Source of the DNA: Verrucomicrobiales bacterium
GTDB taxonomy: Bacteria > Verrucomicrobiota > Verrucomicrobiia > Limisphaerales > Palsa-1400
Assembly (NCBI GenBank): GCA_028293405.1
Contig: JAQGOW010000674.1
Location: 1-10,404, forward strand
DNA length: 10,404 nt
Direction: 5' to 3'
Part shown: positions 1-6,375 of the stretch, in pieces
How positions within the stretch are numbered: position 1 is the stretch's first letter
Layout of the letters: the number at the start of each line of letters is the position of its first letter
Notes under the pieces: model-generated
Seen by the model: the letters and a program-made list of their open reading frames with translations, nothing else
What the model was told of the DNA's origin: nothing
The model's database searches: none
Position numbers and translations under genes: made by a program

Positions 1-666
1 GCCCCCATGCGCACCGCATTGGCCGACATCCTCTCCGACGAAGGCTACCGCGTCCTCACCGCAGCAGATGGCGAGAGTGGACTCAAACGTGCCGTCGACG
101 AAAAGCCCGACCTCATTCTGCTCGACATCATGATGCCGCGCCTCGACGGCTATGCCGTATGCACCGAATTGCGCCGGTTATCGAATGCAGTGCCAGTGCT
201 GATGCTGACCGCGAAAGGGATGGTTGAAGATCGGGTGAAAGGGCTCGATGTAGGCGCGGACGATTATTTGGTCAAGCCGTTCAGCACCGAAGAACTCTTG
301 GCACGAGTCCGCGCACTTTTGCGTCGCTCCCAAAAACAATCCAAAACACCCACGACATTGGAACTAGGCGAAATCAAAATCGACTTCGCCCGCCAGGAAG
401 CGTCCCGAAAAAACAAACCAGTTCACCTCACCGCCAAAGAACTGGCGATGCTGCGCCTGCTGGCCGAGTCGAACGGTGAACCGATTTCGCGCGAGCGATT
501 TTTAGATTTAGTCTGGGGTTACGCTTCCTTTCCCACGACGCGCACCGTCGACAATCACATCGCCAGTCTTCGCGCCAAAATCGAAACCAATCCCGACGAT
601 CCAAAGTTTATCAAAACCGTACACGGCGTCGGCTATCGCCTGGAGCAACCAAAACAAAACTCGTAG
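1..666 (+). CDS. OmpR/PhoB-family response regulator, N-terminus cut by window edge
   Basis: DNA-binding response regulator of a two-component system: a partner histidine kinase phosphorylates the receiver domain, which then lets the C-terminal winged helix bind promoters. The frame is open to base 1 and the first ATG (base 7) falls inside the receiver domain, so beta-1 and the acidic DD pair are missing; the true start lies upstream. Numbering from that ATG, the phospho-acceptor is D40 in LLDIMMP, the switch Thr is T68 in LMLTAKG and the invariant Lys is K90 in YLVKPF. A linker follows, then an OmpR-type winged helix at about residues 115-214, with the recognition-helix signature TRTVDNHIASLRAKIE and the wing VHGVGYRLE close to the stop. 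No kinase gene follows; if there is a cognate one it is probably upstream. The family is certain; the regulon cannot be read from the sequence. Confidence 0.95.
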   Translation, partial: APMRTALADILSDEGYRVLTAADGESGLKRAVDEKPDLILLDIMMPRLDGYAVCTELRRLSNAVPVLMLTAKGMVEDRVKGLDVGADDYLVKPFSTEELLARVRALLRRSQKQSKTPTTLELGEIKIDFARQEASRKNKPVHLTAKELAMLRLLAESNGEPISRERFLDLVWGYASFPTTRTVDNHIASLRAKIETNPDDPKFIKTVHGVGYRLEQPKQNS

Positions 667-761
667 CAGCCGACGTGAGGAAGCTCTAACGCGATTTTAC
701 AAAAGCGTGACAACGCAACGGCAAATCTTCAGGCACAGTTAGCCGGCAACAAGATACGGCT

Positions 762-3700
762 ATGAAAACACTACTTTCAAAATCCAACACAGAGACGCCA
801 ATGACACAGAAATTTACATGGAAAAAACATCGGATTGTTCTTATTGCGTCTTTGCGTCTTTGCGTTGAAATCTTTCTCCTAACGATCACAGCTTGCTCAT
901 TCGCACACGCGGCAACGACCAACGACATCACCTCACTCGTCCAACGCGGCCTCTTCGAAGAAGAAGCCAACCACAACCTCGACGCCGCGATGCAGTCTTA
1001 CGAGACCGCAATCAAGCTTCATGACAAAGATCGCAAGCTCGCCGCGACCGCGATCTTTCGTTTAGGCGAATGTTATCGCAAGCAAGGCAAGACCAACGAA
1101 GCGAACGCCTACTACAAACGCATCATCACCGAGTTTGCCGACCAACCACAACTCGTCGAGCTAAGCCGGTCTTACGTTGGCAACATAGCCGACACCAACA
1201 GCGATGCATTTGCCGAACGAGCCCGAAAGAATTTTCGTGGAAACACCTCCGACTCAAAGGCTGCCCAGCAAGATTCCGGGAACGAAATTTTGGTCGCCAG
1301 CCTTCGCAGCGTGCAACTCGAAACCGCGCAGGCCGAAGCCCAGTGGAAACATGTCAGTCAACTCGCTGGCGACGAGCTTGTGAACTTCTTTACGACAATT
1401 CAGCCGGACCAGCTTGTCATCGATTTGGACCGCGAACGAAGGGACGCAGAATCAAAACTGCAGGTTCTCGCGACACAATTTGGCGAGCAGCATCCTGAAT
1501 ACAAAGCCCAGGATAAGGTTGTCCAGACCACGGCAAAACGTCTCCAGCAACGCGCCCACACTGTCGCGTGGGGCGTCGAACAAAAATACAAAATGCTCAA
1601 AGAGCAGGAAGGCGCGCTCAAAAAGCAATTGGATGCAGATCGAGGAGATCAACTCGCATCCAACGCAAAGAAATCTCTCACGGCGACGACTTCGGAAGAA
1701 GACGAAGATATTCGCAAAATCAAAGATATGATCCAGAACAGTCCGGACCTCATCAATGTTGCGGTGAATAGCGACGACGGCACTCCGTTGCAAAAAGCCT
1801 GCATCCATGGCCACCTCAAAGTTGCAGAGTTTCTTTTGGCGAACGGTGCCAACATTAACGTTCGAACAGAGAAAGTTTCTCCGCCCTTGATCTGCGCTGC
1901 CGTGCACGGCCACAAAGCGCTGGTCGATCTGCTCCTCAGTAAAGGCGCAGACATCGAAACCCAAAGCACCGTCACCTACCACTACCAGACTGCTCTCATG
2001 TGCGCTGCTTTTCGTGGGTTTAAAACCATAACCCAAACCTTGTTGGAACATGGAGCCAAGGTGAACGCGACCGATGACACGGGGCGTACTGCGGTGCATC
2101 GTGCCGCTGAAAACGGCTATCCCGAGATCGCCGAATTGCTTCTAACCAACAAAGCCCGTGTAGATGCAACCACTCTGGAAAAGAAAACTCCTCTGCATCT
2201 CGCTTGCGATGCCAATCGTGTTGACGTCGTCAAGGTGCTGGTCGACCACGGCGCCGACGTAAACGCAAAAAGCGACGGCGGCTTCACTCCCCTTCTGAAC
2301 GCTTCCGAACACGGTCAACTAGACGTCGCGAGCTTTTTGCTTGAGCACGGTGCAAACATTGATGACGCAGTCTCGAATAACTGGACTCAGGCCGAATTCC
2401 GCGGCTTTCGGCCCATCAATTTCGCCATTTCTCGCAACGACGTGAAGTTGCTCAAACTTCTGCTAGAGCACCATGCAAACCCCAATTCAACTTTTACTCG
2501 AGAGAACGTGAACGCCTTTCCTCGTTCTACTACCCATGGCCTCACTCCGTTGCTAACAACATTGAATCGTGAACTTGTGGAAATGTTACTGAACCACGGC
2601 GCCGACCCAAATCTCGCCGACGAAAATGGCAAAACCCCGTTGCATTTGGCCGTTGAGAGCCGGGAAAAAGCGCTCGTCGAATTGTTGATAGCACACGGTG
2701 CAAAGGTGAATGCCACCAACAAACAAGGCACTCCACCCATCGCCTACGTTCGAGGCGCCACAACAGGCGTCCCCAGCGAAATCCGCCAACTCCTCGTCAA
2801 AGCCGGCGCCAACGAAAACTTTGTGCGCCTTAAACAAATCTCCATTCGGCGCAACGGTCAGGATAACGTGATCTTCAGCAAAGGTTCAAACGACTGGAAC
2901 CACTACACACTTCTCGAACTCATCTCTGTTGTTTACGGAAACAATCGGCCACCGAGTTCAGACGGTGGAAATCCGGAATTGGCTCTGCGGTTGATTCCGA
3001 ACAGGGGCGTACGTGGGATCGATTCAAGTGGTTTCATTCCGCCACCACCTCTTTCGATTAGCAGCGGAGTTCCTGCTCCCGCTTTTCAATTTCCCGACGT
3101 CGCGCACATAAAAGTTAAGCGCATTTCCAAATTACCGTTCACAACAGTGGGGAATCACGACCGGGTGGGGGCGGCATCTCGTAATTATGACAATGAAGCT
3201 ATCAACGCGTCATCGAAACCAGAGGCAGAACACACTGAAAATGTAAAAGTTCTCCTGGAAGCCGGTTTACCATCGAACGACCTCCAATTGGAATGGGGCG
3301 ACATCGTTGAAATCCCGGAACAAGACCATCCGATCAATAGTGCTTGGCAAGGTCTCTCAGGAGAAACACAACGGCAACTCATGCTGATGCTCAGGCGTGA
3401 AGTTCAGATCAAAATCAAAGGTGGATTTACCAACCTGACCATTCTTCCACCAATGGTAAACTATGGGAGCTTATCTGCGATGCGCGCGAATTATCAACAC
3501 TTCTTCAACAGCACCATGCCCAAGGTTTCAATGCCTGAGAACTACATCGTGTCGCCCTTTGGTTTGCGCGAGGTCGTGGACGCTGCTGGAATCCTTCGCT
3601 CATCCTCCGACACAACGCACGTCAAAATACTACGCAACCAGGACGAGAACACCCGCAGCATCACCGTCAATCTGGCCGAAGGCGAAGAACCATGGATCGA

Positions 3701-3770
3701 ACCCGGCGACACCATCGAAATCCCCGATCGCGACCCAGCTGCGGCAGCTTCAGGCGCGCAAAAGCCCTGA
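762..3770 (+). CDS. Exported TPR / coiled-coil / ankyrin-repeat protein with SLBB-like C-terminus
   Basis: A 1002-residue exported protein of unknown specific role. The start is uncertain: ATG 762 or in-frame ATG 801 (M14), and neither has a clear Shine-Dalgarno. M14 gives the more normal signal peptide (KKHR, then a hydrophobic core to about residue 50). Two cleavage options overlap: a signal peptidase I site after AHA (A50) and a lipobox ITAC with Cys45, so it may be a lipoprotein. Residues 55-140 are TPR-like (LGECYRKQGKTNEA). Residues 180-292 are charged and probably coiled coil; FGEQHPEYKAQ recalls the YGPKHP region of Wzz/GumC chain-length proteins. Residues 338-685 form about ten ankyrin repeats with clear TPLHLA and LLxxGAxxN motifs; repeats 6-8 are irregular. 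Residues 688-990 contain SLBB-like segments: two related endings, WGDIVEIPEQD (845-855) and PGDTIEIPDRD (981-991), and the segment 931-990 resembles the ligand-binding beta-grasp of polysaccharide-export proteins. Ankyrin assignment is firm; SLBB and Wzz resemblance is by eye. It follows the response regulator after 95 bp with no visible terminator. Confidence 0.9.
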   Translation: MKTLLSKSNTETPMTQKFTWKKHRIVLIASLRLCVEIFLLTITACSFAHAATTNDITSLVQRGLFEEEANHNLDAAMQSYETAIKLHDKDRKLAATAIFRLGECYRKQGKTNEANAYYKRIITEFADQPQLVELSRSYVGNIADTNSDAFAERARKNFRGNTSDSKAAQQDSGNEILVASLRSVQLETAQAEAQWKHVSQLAGDELVNFFTTIQPDQLVIDLDRERRDAESKLQVLATQFGEQHPEYKAQDKVVQTTAKRLQQRAHTVAWGVEQKYKMLKEQEGALKKQLDADRGDQLASNAKKSLTATTSEEDEDIRKIKDMIQNSPDLINVAVNSDDGTPLQKACIHGHLKVAEFLLANGANINVRTEKVSPPLICAAVHGHKALVDLLLSKGADIETQSTVTYHYQTALMCAAFRGFKTITQTLLEHGAKVNATDDTGRTAVHRAAENGYPEIAELLLTNKARVDATTLEKKTPLHLACDANRVDVVKVLVDHGADVNAKSDGGFTPLLNASEHGQLDVASFLLEHGANIDDAVSNNWTQAEFRGFRPINFAISRNDVKLLKLLLEHHANPNSTFTRENVNAFPRSTTHGLTPLLTTLNRELVEMLLNHGADPNLADENGKTPLHLAVESREKALVELLIAHGAKVNATNKQGTPPIAYVRGATTGVPSEIRQLLVKAGANENFVRLKQISIRRNGQDNVIFSKGSNDWNHYTLLELISVVYGNNRPPSSDGGNPELALRLIPNRGVRGIDSSGFIPPPPLSISSGVPAPAFQFPDVAHIKVKRISKLPFTTVGNHDRVGAASRNYDNEAINASSKPEAEHTENVKVLLEAGLPSNDLQLEWGDIVEIPEQDHPINSAWQGLSGETQRQLMLMLRREVQIKIKGGFTNLTILPPMVNYGSLSAMRANYQHFFNSTMPKVSMPENYIVSPFGLREVVDAAGILRSSSDTTHVKILRNQDENTRSITVNLAEGEEPWIEPGDTIEIPDRDPAAAASGAQKP
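788..867 (+). repeat. Degenerate dispersed-type repeat inside the signal-peptide coding region
   Basis: Two short repeat motifs lie within the first 35 codons of the ankyrin gene. ACACAGAGAC (788-797, last base G) and ACACAGAAAT (804-813) form a loose 16-bp repetition. TTGCGTCT occurs twice and TTGCGTTG once at an exact 8-bp period (844-867). From memory, sequences of the type 'CTTTGCGTCTTTGCGTT', often near 'ACACAGAGACACAGAG', recur in intergenic DNA of several phyla including Verrucomicrobiota. When translated they give the peptide ASLRLCVE, which is present here at residues 29-36. The repetition is seen directly; the link to a dispersed family is recollection. Confidence 0.55.
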
Positions 3771-3822
3771 TTTCGTTCGTCCCAAAATGTAACGCCTCCG
3801 CAGAGGGTCTGTAACGCCTTTT

Positions 3823-3888
3823 GTAACGGGTAAAACCGCGAAAATCACCAATGTTTACAAGGGTTGTAACGGTGTAACGGGTCAACCC
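3823..3888 (+). repeat. Module A: 66-bp repeat carrying the word GTAAC
   Basis: First of two diverged 66-bp direct repeats. It aligns with 3938-4003 without any gap at 45 of 66 positions by hand count. The five-base word GTAAC, always followed by G, occupies offsets 1, 44 and 52 (3823, 3866, 3874). The shared core includes ACGGGT at both ends and GTTTAC in the middle. Two further GTAACG copies lie just upstream at 3789 and 3811, so this word occurs five times in about 90 bp. Function unknown. Confidence 0.8.
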
Positions 3889-3924
3889 CCCTGGAAGGGT
3901 GCCCCTGTCCATCGTGGGACGCTC

Positions 3925-3948
3925 TGACCCGTCCCACGGGACGGGTCA
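3925..3948. repeat. Perfect 11-bp inverted repeat
   Basis: TGACCCGTCCC (3925-3935) is separated by AC from its exact reverse complement GGGACGGGTCA (3938-3948). The right arm is the beginning of module B, so the palindrome is made of the module's own word in opposite orientation. The two-base spacer is too tight for an ideal RNA hairpin without opening the top pairs, and no T-run follows on either strand, so it looks more like a protein-binding or recombination-type palindrome than a terminator. Confidence 0.7.
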
Positions 3949-4003
3949 AACCTGCAAAAACCTCAAGGTTTACGGGCCTTGGGACGGTGGGACGGGTCAA
4001 GAG
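3938..4003 (+). repeat. Module B: 66-bp repeat carrying the word GGGAC
   Basis: Second copy of the 66-bp module. In exactly the slots where module A has GTAAC (offsets 1, 44, 52) it has GGGAC (3938, 3981, 3989). One more GGGACG lies 22 bp upstream at 3916, mirroring the 22-bp spacing of the two GTAACG copies ahead of module A. The reverse complement GTCCC occurs at 3931 as part of an inverted repeat. The same two-base change, TA to GG, in every slot is more than expected from independent drift. Function unknown. Confidence 0.8.
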
Positions 4004-4021
4004 GGGGGGAGGTGGGGGTGG
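3974..4021 (+). other. G-rich tract with a G-quadruplex-type pattern
   Basis: Four GGG runs at 3974, 3981, 3989 and 3994 are separated by loops of 4, 5 and 2 bases, which fits the usual G3 with 1-7-base-loop rule. They are followed by a run of seven G (4003-4009) and one of five G (4014-4018). The tract overlaps the end of module B and abuts the decamer array. Module A does not keep the pattern, because its GTAAC word removes the G runs, so a quadruplex is not a conserved feature of the module. Confidence 0.55.
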
Positions 4022-4030
4022 ACGTTGGCG

Positions 4031-4140
4031 CCTAAAGGTAAGTAAAGGTAGCTAAAGGTAGCTAAAGGCACCAAACGGCACCAAACGGCACCTAACTGCA
4101 GTTAAATACACCTAACTGCACCTATCCGCAGTTATCTGCG
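4031..4140 (+). repeat. Tandem array of about eleven 10-bp units, exactly in register
   Basis: Units follow each other every 10 bp with no insertion or deletion. Examples: CCTAAAGGTA (4031), GCTAAAGGTA (4051), GCTAAAGGCA (4061), CCAAACGGCA (4071 and 4081), CCTAACTGCA (4091 and 4111), CCTATCCGCA (4121), GTTATCTGCG (4131). A decayed twelfth unit may be at 4141. Neighbouring units resemble each other most and the sequence drifts along the array, from AAAGGTA through AAACGGCA to TAACTGCA. Inside the later half TAACTGCAGTTA (4093-4104) is a perfect palindrome, and TAACTGC (4113) pairs with GCAGTTA (4128) across 8 bases. The period is close to one DNA helical turn, so all units would present the same face. 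The array ends about 130 bp before the cyclase start. Confidence 0.85.
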
Positions 4141-4271
4141 CCTCTATGGAATTTCGGCTGACACGAACTGCCATGAATAATGCACTCATATTTTCCCTGA
4201 GTTGATAAAAGCCCTTTCCCCATTGCGCAAAATGACTTTACACAACTGTTTAACATCCCCAAATTAGGGCC

Positions 4272-6329
4272 GTGCCTGTTCAGAGAATTGACAACGATCA
4301 GGTCGCAAAACCCAGAGCTACAGGGAACGGAAATGGAACTTCCGCGGAGAGCCTGTTTTCCTTGCGCGATGTAGAACGCGCTATCGAACAGTCTCAAAAC
4401 TACCTGCTCAGTGTCCAGCGACCTGACGGCCATTGGGTCGGTGAATTGATCGTCGATGTGACGCTCGTCGCCGACACCCTTGCCTACCATCATTGGAATG
4501 GGAAGGTGGACCCGGAATGGCAACGTAAAGCCGTCAACCACATGTTCGCCTCCCAGTTGCCTTCCGGCGGCTGGAGTATCTATTACGGTGGCCCGGCCGA
4601 AGTGAACGCGACGGTCAAAGCGTATCTCGCGCTCAAACTCGCCGGCGTGCCCGTGACCGATCCCCGGATGTTGCGCGCGCGCCAAATGGCCTTGAGCCTC
4701 GGCGGTGTGCCGCGCATGAACACTTTTTCGAAGCTGTATCTCGCGTTGCTTGGACTTTACCCATGGAAATACGTCCCGACCATTCCGTGCGAGGTCATCC
4801 TGATCGGTAAATGGTTCTACGTGAACTTCAACGAGATGAGCAATTGGAGCCGATCCATGCTCGTCCCGCTGTCGATCATCAATCATTACAAGCCGACGCG
4901 GCCCTTGGATCACGGCACGAACCTGGATGAGTTATATCCAGAAGGCTTTCACGAGCGCGACCTGATGTTAGCGCGCGACCCGGGCAAGTTGACCTGGCGC
5001 AATTTCTTTTTGGAACTGGACGGCCTGCACAAGTTCGCGGAATGGTTCGCGCAAAACGGAATCCATCCCTTCCGCAAACGCGCCTTGAAACGCGCCGAGC
5101 AATGGATGTTAGAACGCTTTGAAGGTACAGACGGTCTCGCGGCGATTTTCCCGGCGATGTTGAATTCGTTGATTGCGCTGAAGGCGTTGGGCTATCCCGA
5201 CGACCATCCGCAGGTTAAACGCGCTGAGCTCGAACTGAAGAAGCTCGAGCACGAGACAGCCGACAGCGTGCGAATCGAGCCATGTTTCTCGCCCGTATGG
5301 GACAGCGCCATTGTGGCTATTGCGCTTCATGAATCAGGTTTGCCGAGCAATCATCCCGCGCTCGAGAAGTGCTGCAATTGGATCATGGAGCGTGAGATCC
5401 GGTTCAAAGGGGATTGGACTTACAAGAATCCGTCGAACGTAGAACCGAGCGGTTGGGTATTCGAATACAACAACAAGTGGAACCCGGACGTCGACGACAC
5501 GGCCATGGTGCTACTGGCCTTGCGCAAGATCCCGACGAAAGACCGCAAGAAGCGCGACGAATGTTTCCAGCGCGGTTTGAATTGGATGCTGACCTTCCAA
5601 TGCAAAGACGGCGGTTGGGCGTCGTTCGATAAGGATTGCACGAAGGGCATTTTGGAGAAGGTGCCGTTCGCGGACCACAACGCGATGTTGGACCCTGAAT
5701 GCGCGGATATTACGGCGCGTATTTTGGAGTTGCTCGGTTACGAGAATTTTAGCCTGGATAATCCGCAGGTGGTGCGCGGGCTGGATTTTGTGCGCGATCA
5801 TCAGGAGCCGGACGGCTCGTGGTATGGTCGTTGGGGCGTGAATTATATTTACGGCACATGGCAGGTGTTGCGCGGTTTGCGCGCCCTCGGCATCAACATG
5901 AAGCAGGATTGGTTGCTCAAAGCCCGTGACTGGCTCGAAAGCGTCCAGCACGAAGACGGCGGTTGGGGCGAGCGCTGCAATACTTACGACGACCCAGTGT
6001 TCAAAGGCCAGGGCCCGAGCACAGCATCGCAAACGGCTTGGGCCGTGATGGGGCTATGCGCCTTCGATGATCCGAATCGCGAAAGCGTCCAACGCGGTAT
6101 TGATTACTTAATCCGCACACAACAGCCGAACGGCGAGTGGGCTGAATTGGAAACAACCGGCACCGGTTTTCCACGCGTGTTTTATTTGAAGTACGACATG
6201 TATCGGAACAGTTGGCCGTTGCTGGCACTGGCGACCTATCGCAATTTGCTGACGCGTTCTGTGATCAAACGCAACGGTCACGCGCAAAAGCTCGAGACCG
6301 AAGGCGAACTTGTCGGCGTGGCGCGGTAG
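4272..6329 (+). CDS. shc: Squalene-hopene cyclase
   Basis: Catalyses the acid-initiated one-step cyclisation of squalene to the pentacyclic hopene (and hopanol), the first committed step of hopanoid synthesis, on the cytoplasmic membrane. 685 residues, in the normal family range. The catalytic acid motif DVDDTA is intact at 406-411. Six QxxxGxW (QW) repeats of the family's alpha-alpha barrels are visible, at residues 49-55, 95-101, 443-449, 511-517, 559-565 and 617-623. The start is GTG 4272, the first possible codon after an in-frame TAA at 4251; the only purine run, AGGG (4266-4269), is too close for a normal ribosome site, so a start a little downstream is possible, since the conserved fold begins near residue 32. 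The last 25 residues are a poorly conserved tail. No other hopanoid gene (hpnCDE, hpnH) is in the window. A repeat array lies directly upstream and might affect its expression. Confidence 0.96.
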   Translation: MPVQRIDNDQVAKPRATGNGNGTSAESLFSLRDVERAIEQSQNYLLSVQRPDGHWVGELIVDVTLVADTLAYHHWNGKVDPEWQRKAVNHMFASQLPSGGWSIYYGGPAEVNATVKAYLALKLAGVPVTDPRMLRARQMALSLGGVPRMNTFSKLYLALLGLYPWKYVPTIPCEVILIGKWFYVNFNEMSNWSRSMLVPLSIINHYKPTRPLDHGTNLDELYPEGFHERDLMLARDPGKLTWRNFFLELDGLHKFAEWFAQNGIHPFRKRALKRAEQWMLERFEGTDGLAAIFPAMLNSLIALKALGYPDDHPQVKRAELELKKLEHETADSVRIEPCFSPVWDSAIVAIALHESGLPSNHPALEKCCNWIMEREIRFKGDWTYKNPSNVEPSGWVFEYNNKWNPDVDDTAMVLLALRKIPTKDRKKRDECFQRGLNWMLTFQCKDGGWASFDKDCTKGILEKVPFADHNAMLDPECADITARILELLGYENFSLDNPQVVRGLDFVRDHQEPDGSWYGRWGVNYIYGTWQVLRGLRALGINMKQDWLLKARDWLESVQHEDGGWGERCNTYDDPVFKGQGPSTASQTAWAVMGLCAFDDPNRESVQRGIDYLIRTQQPNGEWAELETTGTGFPRVFYLKYDMYRNSWPLLALATYRNLLTRSVIKRNGHAQKLETEGELVGVAR

Positions 6330-6375
6330 ATTTCCGTTTTCAGTCCTGGTTATTCAGAATATTGATTACTGAACA

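Larger units (their letters stand above)
3771..4271. other. 501-bp repeat-rich non-coding region between ankyrin gene and shc
   Basis: No credible gene lies here: the open frames that enter it are extensions of shadows of the flanking genes. In order it contains two GTAACG copies 22 bp apart (3789, 3811), module A (3823-3888), a C-rich stretch with an AGGGTGCCCC segment (3886-3906), a perfect inverted repeat (3925-3948), module B (3938-4003), a G-rich tract (3974-4021), a decamer array (4031-4140) and about 120 bp of more ordinary AT-richer sequence ahead of the cyclase start. I see no terminator with a T-run for the ankyrin gene. A promoter for the cyclase should be in 4151-4271, but no convincing -35/-10 pair stands out: TTTACA at 4237 and AAATTA at 4261 are 18 bp apart, but they sit implausibly close to the start codon. 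Confidence 0.8.

Noticed and set aside
1452..2099. 215-codon minus-strand open frame
   Set aside because: Antisense to the ankyrin gene; its composition mirrors that gene's codons and it shows no motif.
3667..3912. 81-codon minus-strand open frame reaching into the non-coding region
   Set aside because: Half overlaps the end of the ankyrin gene and the rest is repeat module sequence; no start-site support and no domain.
3925..3948. Rho-independent terminator
   Set aside because: The palindrome has only a two-base spacer and no T-run follows on either strand.
4031..4140. CRISPR array
   Set aside because: Units are 10 bp with no spacers, and no cas genes are present; CRISPR repeats are much longer and separated by unique spacers.
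4122..4913. 263-codon open frame on the minus strand
   Set aside because: It is antisense to the well-supported cyclase over most of its length, has no recognisable domain, and its other end runs into the repeat array.
5511..6032. 173-codon minus-strand open frame
   Set aside because: Lies wholly inside the cyclase reading frame, where QW motifs prove the plus strand is coding.
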